Shown here piece by piece: positions 25,268-33,729 of a stretch of 61,509 bases of DNA. Location of the stretch: contig JAFXVZ010000027.1 in the NCBI GenBank assembly GCA_017534535.1, positions 1 through 61,509 on the forward strand. Reading direction: 5' to 3'. The notes beneath the pieces are model-generated. The model did not search any database. It was not told the DNA's origin and saw only the letters and a program-made list of their open reading frames with translations. The translations under genes and the position numbers were made by a program. The DNA comes from Bacteroidaceae bacterium. GTDB lineage: Bacteria; Bacteroidota; Bacteroidia; Bacteroidales; Bacteroidaceae. The first letter of the stretch is position 1; each line of letters starts with the position of its first letter.

Positions 25268-26635
25268 TTATGCGCTTGCCATAGCAGCCTCTTTATCTTT
25301 CTTGTCTGCAGCCACCTTAATGACAAAGTTCTTGGCAGCATAAAATGGAGTCAAGGTAATGTCACAGGTAATACGTTTGGTAACAGGATCTTGGCGAGGT
25401 TCGCCAATCTCATAGTTCTGGAACAAGTTACCATAGCCCTTATACATATTCAAGAATTCCTGAATCTTTGCCTTTAGGTTCTTAGGAGAGTTGTATGGAT
25501 CCCAGTTCTCCAGTGCCACCTCGTGAACAAAGTTCATCAGTACTTTCTTTACCCAGTCAAATACGCGAACGATAGGATATTCCTTCATAGCATCCAAGTC
25601 ACCATTATAAAGAGTGGTGTTATTAAATGCCATAACACGGCCTTCACTATAAACCATTGGAATTACCTGGTTATCCATCAGTGATGCGATTTCTGATTTC
25701 AGCAGGTCGAGTTTCACACCCTTCACGCCATCCAGTGTACCATACTTCTTACCACCGGCACCCTGTGCCATATTAGCGGTTTCGTCATACAGTTTTCCAC
25801 AGAGGGCAGCAGCCGGAGCAATATAAAATGCTTTGGAATCCTCTTCATCAGCTGACATCTTCTCGGCCTCACGACCTACAATCCAGTTAGCACACATCAC
25901 CACGTTCATCAGTTCCTGATCGCTGTCACGATAAACTTCAGTGTTGTCTTTCAAGTCATCGAATGAATATTCGTCAGCATGGTCAGTAATCAACATCACT
26001 TTGTACTTGAATGCCATTTTTGCCCACTGTAGCAGAGAAACCTTGTCCTTGAACACATCGCCAGGAACACAAACCAAGCTATAAGCATCCTTCAAGCTCA
26101 AACGATCGAAGCCATTACGCAACAAATTCTCCACCTCACCTGCGAAGCCAGAGTCTGGGTCTGCAATATCTTCCTTCAATACATTGATGATTCTCAGGTT
26201 CTTTACCTTGTCAGTACCACAAGTCTTGAAGAATGAGTCGAGTTCGCGATAAGAACGTTCCAAGTCCTTTGTAGCGTAAAGAGCATCGGTAATACCCTGC
26301 TTCAAAACACCCGTATATTTTTCCTCGTCTTTTTTGCAAGCATCTGCAAAACCTGTAGCGGAATCGATGTCGCTATCCAGCAACTCCAACCATCTAGAGA
26401 TTTCACGAGCCAAATCCTCTCGTTTGCCTTTGAACCTCTTATCAGACAAGAAAACATTCTTAGCCGCCTTCTTAGCAGGGTTCATATTGTCTGCATCTGG
26501 CATAAAGCCACGAATTGCATTAAAACCTCCAAATGCCGACAGCAATTTGGATACATCTTTTTGTTCAGCTTTTCCTTGAAGCTCACCAGCAGCCTGTCCA
26601 GCTACCTGCGCTTTCTGCATTTCAGTATCTGCCAT
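25268..26635 (-). CDS. tssC: TssC sheath large subunit (DUF5458 type)
   Basis: The protein has 455 residues, the usual length of Bacteroidetes TssC. It has the opening ending in NAIRGFMPDADNMNPAKKA, then SRWLELLDSD, ADPDSGFAGEVE and a C-terminus with strands (DPVTKRITCDITLTPFYAAKN is the sheath-interlock region). TssC with TssB forms the contractile sheath that ClpV takes apart. The gene has its own promoter 27 bp upstream, separating it from clpV, tssB and the regulator gene. Confidence 0.9.
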   Translation of the reverse strand: MADTEMQKAQVAGQAAGELQGKAEQKDVSKLLSAFGGFNAIRGFMPDADNMNPAKKAAKNVFLSDKRFKGKREDLAREISRWLELLDSDIDSATGFADACKKDEEKYTGVLKQGITDALYATKDLERSYRELDSFFKTCGTDKVKNLRIINVLKEDIADPDSGFAGEVENLLRNGFDRLSLKDAYSLVCVPGDVFKDKVSLLQWAKMAFKYKVMLITDHADEYSFDDLKDNTEVYRDSDQELMNVVMCANWIVGREAEKMSADEEDSKAFYIAPAAALCGKLYDETANMAQGAGGKKYGTLDGVKGVKLDLLKSEIASLMDNQVIPMVYSEGRVMAFNNTTLYNGDLDAMKEYPIVRVFDWVKKVLMNFVHEVALENWDPYNSPKNLKAKIQEFLNMYKGYGNLFQNYEIGEPRQDPVTKRITCDITLTPFYAAKNFVIKVAADKKDKEAAMASA

Positions 26636-26661
26636 AATACTTATTCTTTTATTTTCCGATT

Positions 26662-26747
26662 CAAATTTATTAAAAATTAAAATAGTTTTCCAAATAATTT
26701 GGATTATTTTTTATAAAATTGTTGCGACTGTGGCGGCATATTGCGAC
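26662..26747 (-). promoter_or_regulatory. tssC promoter with upstream TTGCGAC direct repeats
   Basis: Minus strand: TAAATTTG (26669-26662) with TTG 21 bp upstream (26693-26691). Upstream of this, TTGCGAC occurs (plus-strand reading) at 26722-26728 and 26741-26747, start to start 19 bp. AraC-type proteins often bind direct repeats about two turns apart, and an AraC-type gene begins just beyond. Confidence 0.55.
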
Positions 26748-26779
26748 AAATTATAACAATCATGCCATTTTATGTCGTT

Positions 26780-27322
26780 TCAACAATCTTTTTCCACTAA
26801 CATACGGAATTCAACAGCGGTTATTCCGATGGCTTCCCGCATGCGACGTTGGAATGTTCGCACTGAATTAAATCCAGCCAATTCACTTACTGCTACAATA
26901 CCATACTCCGGATGTTCGCGGAGTAGCTGCATGCCACGCAGCAATCGAAGGAAGAATAAATAGTCGTCAACTGATTTATAAATAGGTGTATGATGAAACA
27001 AACGTATGAGTCGAGCTTGTGACACACCGAGGAGTTCAGCAAGTTGTTTACTACTAAAGTCGGATGCCAAAATAGAGGGGTTCCGCTCCAATCGTAATTC
27101 CATAAGTGCCAAAAGCTCTGCATCATCAGCCAAGTCGGCACGCTGCTGGATTCGTTGTTTATTCTGCATCTCCTCTTTTAGCCAAGCCACTCGCTGGCGA
27201 AACTCATACCACATGCAGAGCTGGTCGCTCAGCTGTAAGTTACGGTTCACCAGTTGACGGTTCTCTTTCTCCAACTGCTCAATGGTGCCTTTTAACTGCC
27301 TAATTTCTTCAGCCTGCGCCAT
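26780..27322 (-). CDS. AraC-type DNA-binding protein with N-terminal coiled coil
   Basis: The protein has 180 residues. Residues 2-60 form a Leu/Glu/Gln coiled coil (LKGTIEQLEKENRQLVNRN). Residues about 85-178 carry the two helix-turn-helix units of AraC (SKQLAELLGVSQARLIRLFH and VAVSELAGFNSVRTFQRRMR). No sugar- or ligand-binding domain is present, so the signal may come from protein contacts or abundance. It sits between tssB and tssC and probably controls the tssC promoter next to it. Dimerisation through the coiled coil is inferred. Confidence 0.8.
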   Translation of the reverse strand: MAQAEEIRQLKGTIEQLEKENRQLVNRNLQLSDQLCMWYEFRQRVAWLKEEMQNKQRIQQRADLADDAELLALMELRLERNPSILASDFSSKQLAELLGVSQARLIRLFHHTPIYKSVDDYLFFLRLLRGMQLLREHPEYGIVAVSELAGFNSVRTFQRRMREAIGITAVEFRMLVEKDC

Positions 27323-27367
27323 AATATACCTTATTTATAAAAGAGAGGGTCTTCCAATTACAGAAAC

Positions 27368-27835
27368 CTATTTGTCAACCTCCTTCAACTCATCAAGCAT
27401 TGACTGAAGCACAGTCTTCAGTTCCTCACGAGATCCTGCTTCTTTAAGGATTTCACGCAGCTTACGATTCTGCTCAATGCTCTTGCGAATCTTCGCATTA
27501 GTCTCAATTTTCATCTTAACACCACTCAGGAACGGACTGTTCTCCACCAAGCGCCCCTTGCCACCATTGGCCTCAAAATCACGCAGTTCACCAAAACGCA
27601 GGGTTTCCTCAACAGCGCCACCCTCTTCATCAGTAAAAGTAACACCAACTTTCGGTTTGAAATGTTCAAAAGCGTCGTTGATGTTCTGGATGTCTTCCAC
27701 GAACTCTGGAGCACCAGCTTCCACATCTGTGGTGTACTGGTCCATCATCAGTGTCTTGTTCTGATCAATCAGACTGACTTTCGCACTGGACTCCTCATCT
27801 GGAGCCATGGAAATAAAGTTTTCTTTCATTGCCAT
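27368..27835 (-). CDS. tssB: TssB sheath small subunit
   Basis: The protein has 155 residues. The Bacteroidetes TssB pattern is clear: DAFEHFKPKVGVTFTDEEG, LRFGELRDFEANGGKGRLVE and a C-terminal helix (RKLREILKEAGSREELK). TssB pairs with TssC to make the sheath wall. It lies between clpV and the regulator gene; tssC follows separately, so TssB and TssC are not directly coupled. Confidence 0.85.
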   Translation of the reverse strand: MAMKENFISMAPDEESSAKVSLIDQNKTLMMDQYTTDVEAGAPEFVEDIQNINDAFEHFKPKVGVTFTDEEGGAVEETLRFGELRDFEANGGKGRLVENSPFLSGVKMKIETNAKIRKSIEQNRKLREILKEAGSREELKTVLQSMLDELKEVDK

Positions 27836-27883
27836 AGTCTTAAATATTTAAATGTTTATATTATTGTTTTATTTGTCAAACGT

Positions 27884-30115
27884 TTAATTATTAACTTCAA
27901 TTACAGGATTACCGTCGTCATCAACAGACACCACGATGTGGTCACCTGATTTAATCTTACCGGCAATCAACATCTTGGATATTGGGTGACGAAGTTCCTT
28001 ACGGATAATACCTAAAATAGGACGGGCACCATATTGTTGGTTATAACCACGCAAAGCAATGGTCTCGCGAGCCTCTGGGGTCAGTTCCAAAGTGATGTCC
28101 TGCTCAGCCAAAAGCTTTAACAATCCCTTCAAGTGGATATCGAAAATAGCTGTCACTGTCTTGTCGGTAATTGGTGAGAACGGAACAATCTCAGTCAGAC
28201 GAGCCAGGAACTCAGGACGGAAATAACCCTGCATGATATCCATCAACTCGTTATTCTCAGGAATCACACCACTATTGAATCTATCAACGATGGTTTTTGC
28301 ACCAATATTCGAAGTAAAAAGAATAAGGGCATTGGAGAAATCACCCACACGTCCCAAACGGTCATGTAACTTGCCTTCATCCAAAATCTGCAAGAAAAGG
28401 TCAAACACCGACTTGTGGGCCTTCTCAATCTCATCAAACAATACCACAGAATAAGGGGTCTGGCGAATCTTATTCACCAACAAACCACCTTCCTCATATC
28501 CTACATAACCCGGAGGTGCTCCATAGAGTAGAGCCACAGAGTGTTCCTCTTTAAACTCTGACATATCGAAACGCAACAGAGCACTTTCATCGCCAAACAG
28601 GAACTCAGCAAGTGCCTTTGACAATTCTGTTTTACCAGTACCTGTAGGACCCAGGAAGAAGAACGAACCCATCGGCTGGCCTTTTTTGCTTAATCCTGAA
28701 CGAGCCTCATAAACGGCATCAAGCACTTTCTTTACAGCATGATCCTGACCAACAACACGTTTCTTCAGGGTTTCCTCACCTCCCATGAGGCGGTCACGCT
28801 CCTGAGTCTGTACCTTTCCCAAAGGAATACCTGTCTGTTTAGCAACTACAGCGCTCAAGTCGTCTGTCTTCAACTCTGTATGCTTTTGCTCTTCATCACC
28901 CAAGTCATTCTCCACCTTAACATGCGCCATTGTACGGTCTATCAAATCAATGGCTGATGCTGGTAATGACTTGTCCGTCAAATAGCGCTTAGCCAGACGG
29001 ATTGCCTCAGTCATGACAGTCTCATCAGTGGTCAGTTCATGATATTCCTCATAAGCAGGCATGATGCCTTTCAAGATTTCTAATGTCCGATCAGCAGTAG
29101 GTTCTTCTACTGTAATTTTCTCCAAGTTAGAAATCATCTCCTTGTCGGTCTCGATATTCTTGGTATAGCCATCAATGCTGGCTGTACATAGTAATTGCAA
29201 GCGGCCTTTGTTTAGCTCGTTTTTCAAGAGTGTTGAACAACCGAACAGCGAACCTTGTTTATCGAACAACTTGTCAATTGTTTCAATAACCAGCACAGCG
29301 TTCTGCATATTCTCAACTTCTGTAATCACGCTCTTAAAACGGTCTTCCACTTCACCTTTGTACTGAGCATCTCCTCCTAACGCTGCCAAATCCAATTCAT
29401 AGACTACGGCGTCACTGAGAAAACCTGGTACACGATCTGCAGCCAGTTCTTGAATAAAGCCATTCACCAAAGAGGTCTTGCCAACGCCAGACTCACCAGT
29501 AATAAGCAAATTTGCCTTGGTCTTTCGGCCTAAAATTTCATATATAACGGAAATTTCTTTTTCAAAACCAATCACACGGTCAAGATTACCGGAACGGGCT
29601 ACCGCAGTCTTATCTGTACAGTACTTAGAGATGCTTCCTTTACCCCCACCTGAAGGGGTGCGTTTTGTTAATTCTGCACCCTCCATATAAGGAGCCTCCA
29701 CATTAACGCCTCCACCCATCTTGGCACTGATGTCAGAAGGAGTAAGAGGCAAAGTCTTCAGCTGGTCGAAAGAGAAGCCTACACCAGGCGTAACCAAAGA
29801 AGCGAGTACGCACACATCGGTACATTCATCAAGTCCGAACTTCACCATATAGTTCTCCGCTTCATCCAGCACAGCTTGAGAATCCGCACTGTATTCCAAG
29901 TCTCGCATCGGTCTAACAGCCCTTGGTGACATTTGCATTTGTACGTCAGCCCAATCTTGCAGATAATAATAGTCTTTATCCAAATCTTTCTCGATAAAGC
30001 GCACTAAACCAATTTCTTGGTGCAAAATCGCCTTGAATAAATGAGCAGGATAGATAGCATCGCTGCAGTACTCTTCGGCGTATGAATTTGCTATTGTTTT
30101 AAGCTTTTCGTTCAT
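27884..30115 (-). CDS. clpV: ClpV-like AAA+ sheath-recycling ATPase (TssH)
   Basis: The protein has 743 residues, shorter than ClpV/ClpB (about 850-880). Residues 1-140 are an N-domain. AAA1 has a sound P-loop (GESGVGKT, about 208) but a degenerate Walker B (VLVIET instead of hhhhDE). AAA2 has GPTGTGKT and the intact VLFDEIEKA. The linker (about 395-445) is too short for a full ClpB-type M-domain. ClpV dismantles contracted TssB/C sheaths. The gene opens the locus, 48 bp before tssB, behind its own promoter. Confidence 0.85.
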   Translation of the reverse strand: MNEKLKTIANSYAEEYCSDAIYPAHLFKAILHQEIGLVRFIEKDLDKDYYYLQDWADVQMQMSPRAVRPMRDLEYSADSQAVLDEAENYMVKFGLDECTDVCVLASLVTPGVGFSFDQLKTLPLTPSDISAKMGGGVNVEAPYMEGAELTKRTPSGGGKGSISKYCTDKTAVARSGNLDRVIGFEKEISVIYEILGRKTKANLLITGESGVGKTSLVNGFIQELAADRVPGFLSDAVVYELDLAALGGDAQYKGEVEDRFKSVITEVENMQNAVLVIETIDKLFDKQGSLFGCSTLLKNELNKGRLQLLCTASIDGYTKNIETDKEMISNLEKITVEEPTADRTLEILKGIMPAYEEYHELTTDETVMTEAIRLAKRYLTDKSLPASAIDLIDRTMAHVKVENDLGDEEQKHTELKTDDLSAVVAKQTGIPLGKVQTQERDRLMGGEETLKKRVVGQDHAVKKVLDAVYEARSGLSKKGQPMGSFFFLGPTGTGKTELSKALAEFLFGDESALLRFDMSEFKEEHSVALLYGAPPGYVGYEEGGLLVNKIRQTPYSVVLFDEIEKAHKSVFDLFLQILDEGKLHDRLGRVGDFSNALILFTSNIGAKTIVDRFNSGVIPENNELMDIMQGYFRPEFLARLTEIVPFSPITDKTVTAIFDIHLKGLLKLLAEQDITLELTPEARETIALRGYNQQYGARPILGIIRKELRHPISKMLIAGKIKSGDHIVVSVDDDGNPVIEVNN

Positions 30116-30155
30116 ATCACGTGTTTTTCATTGTTAAATATTGCATTAATTGGAG

Positions 30156-30186
30156 CAAAGTAAAACAAAAAACTTAAATTCTGCAA
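30156..30186 (-). promoter_or_regulatory. Promoter of the secretion locus (clpV)
   Basis: Minus strand: TTACTTTG (30163-30156), seven of eight matches to TAnnTTTG, with TTG 20 bp upstream (30186-30184). The predicted leader before clpV is about 35 nt. It stands right after the terminator of the nitroreductase gene. Confidence 0.55.
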
Positions 30187-30192
30187 GTGTTT

Positions 30193-30238
30193 ATAAAAAA
30201 AAATAACGCTCGTGAGTGTTTTTTAAACACTAGAGCGT
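30193..30238 (-). terminator. Terminator after nitroreductase gene
   Basis: Read on the minus strand, ACGCTC...AGTGTTT pairs with AACACT...GAGCGT (arms 30238-30223 and 30221-30206, with a bulge), then runs into TTATTTTTTTTTATAA. It isolates the secretion locus from upstream reading. Confidence 0.75.
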
Positions 30239-30263
30239 CATTGAAAAGATTATTATCGGCTAA

Positions 30264-30920
30264 TTAATCGATAATTCTTCCCTTGCTTTGATCACGATCT
30301 TTTATGGCAGGCTTCTCAGCTGGATGACCCATGATAATAATATTGATCAGCTCTGCATTCTCAGGGAAGCCAAAGACAGTTTTCAGATACTCTTTTGCCT
30401 CAGCACTGTCATTAATCATGCGAGCAGGAGCAGCCTGATAGGTCGCACCCAGACCCAATGCATGAGCTGCCAGCAAAATATTCTCACTCAGCAAAGCGGT
30501 ATCTTCACGATTATAGGCAGTTGCCTTCTCACCTGTCTCAGCAGCAATAAAAGCCACGGCAGGAGCATTGGCAAAAGCATTCTTGCCATTCAGACGGGCA
30601 ACCATGCCCTTACCCATTTCAGTATTGAGCATAAAACCTGACAGAGTATTGAGCATCTCTTGATTAGTAACTATTCGTACTTGCCAATCCTGTGCATTCA
30701 TAGCGCTAGGTGCCTGCAAGCCAGCCTTCAGAATTTCCTCCAATTCATACCTGGCAATGGGCTCGTCGGTAAACTGACGAACACTGACACGTGTCATAAT
30801 ATTATTCAAAACATAAAATGAAGGGTCAGCTGGTTCATCTGAAGTATCAATACGTTGCTGGTTGCAGCTTGCCAGTGTCATAACCCCGGCAGCGATTAAA
30901 AGACTTTTCAAAATTTTCAT
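30264..30920 (-). CDS. Nitroreductase-family lipoprotein
   Basis: The protein has 218 residues. The signal peptide ends in lipobox LASC (Cys19). The FMN-binding nitroreductase fold follows, with the opening MTRVSVRQFTDEPI, LKAGLQAPSAMNAQDW (about 66-82) and ALGLGATYQAAP (about 155-165), plus the terminal MGHPAEKP element. These enzymes reduce flavin-accessible substrates with NAD(P)H. Lipid anchoring in the envelope is unusual for the family but recurs in Bacteroidales. It is read alone, divergent from the SDR gene. Confidence 0.85.
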   Translation of the reverse strand: MKILKSLLIAAGVMTLASCNQQRIDTSDEPADPSFYVLNNIMTRVSVRQFTDEPIARYELEEILKAGLQAPSAMNAQDWQVRIVTNQEMLNTLSGFMLNTEMGKGMVARLNGKNAFANAPAVAFIAAETGEKATAYNREDTALLSENILLAAHALGLGATYQAAPARMINDSAEAKEYLKTVFGFPENAELINIIIMGHPAEKPAIKDRDQSKGRIID

Positions 30921-30959
30921 TTGCGTTAATATTTTTTGTTAAACATAATCATTTCGCCG

Positions 30960-30987
30960 CAAAGATAACAAATAATTTATAAATTTG
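30960..30987. promoter_or_regulatory. Divergent promoters for nitroreductase (-) and SDR (+)
   Basis: Minus strand: TATCTTTG at 30967-30960. Plus strand: TAAATTTG at 30980-30987. Both match TAnnTTTG and lie 12 bp apart, so the two genes compete for or share control. The plus start of transcription near 30994 rules out the ATG at 30985 and supports 31009 for the SDR gene. Confidence 0.6.
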
Positions 30988-31008
30988 CAGCATAAACCTA
31001 AAAAAGAA

Positions 31009-31740
31009 ATGAAAAGAGCAATTATTATCGGAGCCTCATCAGGACTGGGAAATGAAGTGAGTAAATTACTGCTGGCAGATGGATGGCACATTGGCATCGC
31101 AGCCAGACGTACAGAGGCATTGCAGGAGTTGAAGTCTTTAATGCCTAAGCAAGTGGTGACAGCAACTATTGACGTGATGACAAGCGATGCCCCCCGACGC
31201 ATGGAAAAACTGATAGTTGAGAATGGTGGCATGGATCTTTTCTTCTTGGCATCAGGCATAGGCAAACAAAATGCAAAACTAGAAAGTAATATAGAACTGC
31301 GAACTGTAGCTACCAACGGGATGGGTTTCACACGAATGGTGGATGCTGCATTCAACTGGTTTGCCACCCACGGAGGGAAAGGACAGATTGCCATTATCAG
31401 TTCCATCGCAGGTGTGAAAGGTTTGGGCATGGCACCCTCTTACTCTGCCACCAAAGCATTTCAAAACACTTATCTAGAAGCCTTGCAACAACTTGCAAAG
31501 ATGCGAAACCTTGACATTAGCTTTACCGATATACGTCCAGGTTTCGTGAAAACCGACCTGTTGAACGACGGCAAGAATTATCCTTTATTAATGAAAAAAG
31601 AAGAAGTATCCCATCAGATTGTCAAAGCCATCTATCACAAGAAGAGTGTACAGATCATCGACTGGCGTTACCGAATCCTGGTATTTTTCTGGCGACTTAT
31701 CCCTCGCTGGTTATGGGTGAGGTTGCCGATAAAGAATTGA
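31009..31740 (+). CDS. Short-chain dehydrogenase/reductase
   Basis: The protein has 243 residues from ATG 31009. The nucleotide loop GASSGLG (residues 8-14), the catalytic Ser region (AIISSIAG) and the YSATK catalytic pair are all present, followed by the PGFVKT element. The C-terminal 25 residues are hydrophobic and aromatic (RILVFFWRLIPRWLWVRL), suggesting membrane association as in SDRs acting on lipids or dolichol-like substrates. The substrate cannot be told. It stands alone in transcription. Confidence 0.88.
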   Translation: MKRAIIIGASSGLGNEVSKLLLADGWHIGIAARRTEALQELKSLMPKQVVTATIDVMTSDAPRRMEKLIVENGGMDLFFLASGIGKQNAKLESNIELRTVATNGMGFTRMVDAAFNWFATHGGKGQIAIISSIAGVKGLGMAPSYSATKAFQNTYLEALQQLAKMRNLDISFTDIRPGFVKTDLLNDGKNYPLLMKKEEVSHQIVKAIYHKKSVQIIDWRYRILVFFWRLIPRWLWVRLPIKN

Positions 31741-31810
31741 CAATTGACGATTACACTGAACAAAACTGGTGATTCGCTGAAAAGATTTCCAAGTAACATT
31801 CGTATTGCAT

Positions 31811-31818
31811 TACCTTTG
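31811..31818 (+). promoter_or_regulatory. -7 element upstream of the beta-helix lipoprotein gene
   Basis: TACCTTTG matches TAnnTTTG 31 bp before ATG 31849. A TTTCC at about 31787 is a weak -33 candidate. This element also argues against the ATG at 31744 as the true start. Confidence 0.5.
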
Positions 31819-31848
31819 CACCATCAAACAAATAAAGGTAAAATTATT

Positions 31849-33726
31849 ATGAAAAAAAGGATTTCAATTTTAGTGACGATGGCAGCAATGGCATTAGTAG
31901 CTACATGCTGCTCAGTTGACAACGACAACAATGGCTACCCTTCCTTGTCCGACTTTCCAAATAATGGCGGACAAATGTCAGGCGGAATGAGTACAGAGGG
32001 CATGGGACCTGGTGGTATGATGCCGGGCGGCATGGTAGGATCGGATACCAATGGCAATGATTTGCAGGACTTCGACATCAGTCTGAACACCGCTCCTCTG
32101 ACCAGTGACACAGAAACCATACCTACGGATGAGAACGACGAAAGTTTTGAAGATTATGTAGAGCATTCTGCTTTTTCAGAAACAGTGAGCATCGAGTACT
32201 CTGAAGACAAAGCTACTATAAGCACCCTTCCTGAAGGTATAGAAGCTACGATTGACGGTGCAGGTGTTATCATCAATTCTACCATCAAAGGGGTATCCTA
32301 TGAACTGAAGGGCAGTAGCTCCAACGGTTATTTCAAAATTTACAGCGAGAAAAAATTTCATTTGACAATGAATGGTGTGTCGCTAACCAACCCTACTGGT
32401 GCTCCTATCAACATTCAGAGTGGTAAGCGTGCATTTGTCACCTTAGCTGATGGCACCATCAACAGTTTAATGGATGGTAGCAGCTATAACACCCCTGATG
32501 GTGAAGACGAAAAAGGAACCTTCTTTAGTGAAGGGCAACTGATATTTAACGGTAAAGGTTCGTTGGAAGTAAAGAGTAACAAAAAGCACGGCATCGTGAG
32601 TGACGACTATATTCGCTTCCGTGCAGGTACCAACATTTTCGTAACAGCTTCTAAGGGGCATGGCATCAAAACCAACGACTATGTAGTGATTGGTGGTGGT
32701 GTATTGAATATTGAGGTAAGCGGTACTGCCAAGAAAGGCATCAGTACGGATGGTTATGTGTTAATAACTGGTGGACGTACTACCATCTTTACCTCTGGCG
32801 AGGGAGAATATGATGAAGACGAAAACGATGTTTCGGGTGCAGCAGGCATCAAGGCAGATGCCTATTTCCAGATGGATGGCGGACAACTGAACATCAAGAG
32901 TACTGGTGCTGGAGGAAAAGGCATCAACACTGATGGTGAAATCATCATCAACGATGGTGATATACAGGTAATTACCACAGGGAAAACATTTACCTATAAC
33001 AGTGACCTTGATTCGAAAGCCAAAGGCATTAAGAGTGATACAGATGTCACCATCAATGGAGGAACATTGAAGATTAAAACGATGGGTGGCGAAGGTAGCG
33101 AAGGATTGGAAGCCAAGGGTGTTATGAACATCAACGGCGGCGAAATAGAGATTGCCAGCTATGACGACTGCATCAACTCTGCTGGTGACATGACTATCAG
33201 CGGTGGCTATATATACGCTTTTGCAACTAACAACGATGCCATAGACAGTAATGGTAATCTCTTTATCAAAGGTGGTGTAATTGTAGCGTTGGGTAGCAGT
33301 GGAGCAGAATGCGCCATTGATGCAGCTGAAGGCAAAAACCTTTATATAAGTGGAGGCACAGTGATTGGTATAGGTGGAAGTAACGCCTCCTACCCTGCAT
33401 CCAGTAGCTCTCAGATGTCCGTAGCCTTCAGTACCAGCATACAGGCAGGCAACACCCTTACCCTTAGCGATGGTACAAAGGGCATTGTAAGCTTCACAAT
33501 CAACCGCAATTATCAAAACGGGTTATACTTGATTTCTTCACCCGATTTGAAGAATAACACAAGCTACACCATTTATAGCGGTTCGACCGTAGGCGGAGAC
33601 AATTGGCATGGATTCTATACCGCACCTACAGTCAATGACTTAGGCAATAGTTTGGGTACTGTTACGGCTCAAGCTACTGCCGGAGGCAACAACATGGGAC
33701 CTGGCGGCATGGGAGGTCGCCCCTAA
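31849..33726 (+). CDS. Cthe_2159-like beta-helix carbohydrate-binding lipoprotein
   Basis: The protein has 625 residues from ATG 31849. The signal peptide ends in VATCCS, a lipobox-like site. A Gly/Met/Pro-rich segment (GGMSTEGMGPGGMMPGGM, about 50-67) is followed by a right-handed beta-helix of about 450 residues with repeated I..G.G.(L/I).I.(S/T) turns (HGIKTNDYVVIGGGVLNI, KGINTDGEIIINDGDIQV). The end is again Gly/Met-rich (MGPGGMGGRP). The family includes polygalacturonate-binding proteins. The next two genes are a sensor kinase and regulator only 3 bp away, so it may be their extracytoplasmic partner. Confidence 0.78.
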   Translation: MKKRISILVTMAAMALVATCCSVDNDNNGYPSLSDFPNNGGQMSGGMSTEGMGPGGMMPGGMVGSDTNGNDLQDFDISLNTAPLTSDTETIPTDENDESFEDYVEHSAFSETVSIEYSEDKATISTLPEGIEATIDGAGVIINSTIKGVSYELKGSSSNGYFKIYSEKKFHLTMNGVSLTNPTGAPINIQSGKRAFVTLADGTINSLMDGSSYNTPDGEDEKGTFFSEGQLIFNGKGSLEVKSNKKHGIVSDDYIRFRAGTNIFVTASKGHGIKTNDYVVIGGGVLNIEVSGTAKKGISTDGYVLITGGRTTIFTSGEGEYDEDENDVSGAAGIKADAYFQMDGGQLNIKSTGAGGKGINTDGEIIINDGDIQVITTGKTFTYNSDLDSKAKGIKSDTDVTINGGTLKIKTMGGEGSEGLEAKGVMNINGGEIEIASYDDCINSAGDMTISGGYIYAFATNNDAIDSNGNLFIKGGVIVALGSSGAECAIDAAEGKNLYISGGTVIGIGGSNASYPASSSSQMSVAFSTSIQAGNTLTLSDGTKGIVSFTINRNYQNGLYLISSPDLKNNTSYTIYSGSTVGGDNWHGFYTAPTVNDLGNSLGTVTAQATAGGNNMGPGGMGGRP

Positions 33727-33729
33727 ATA

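Noticed and set aside
4332-30115. Prophage or extracellular contractile (eCIS/tailocin) cluster
   Set aside because: ClpV, TssK and several TssD copies with membrane proteins point to a cell-anchored T6SS. No capsid, terminase, lysis or tape-measure gene was seen.
31744-31848. Longer N-terminus of the beta-helix lipoprotein (start at 31744)
   Set aside because: It would cover a -7 promoter element and hide the signal peptide; ATG 31849 fits both.
32761-33516. 251-residue minus-strand frame opposite the beta-helix gene
   Set aside because: Repetitive codon use of the beta-helix gene makes long antisense frames. No start context or known motif.
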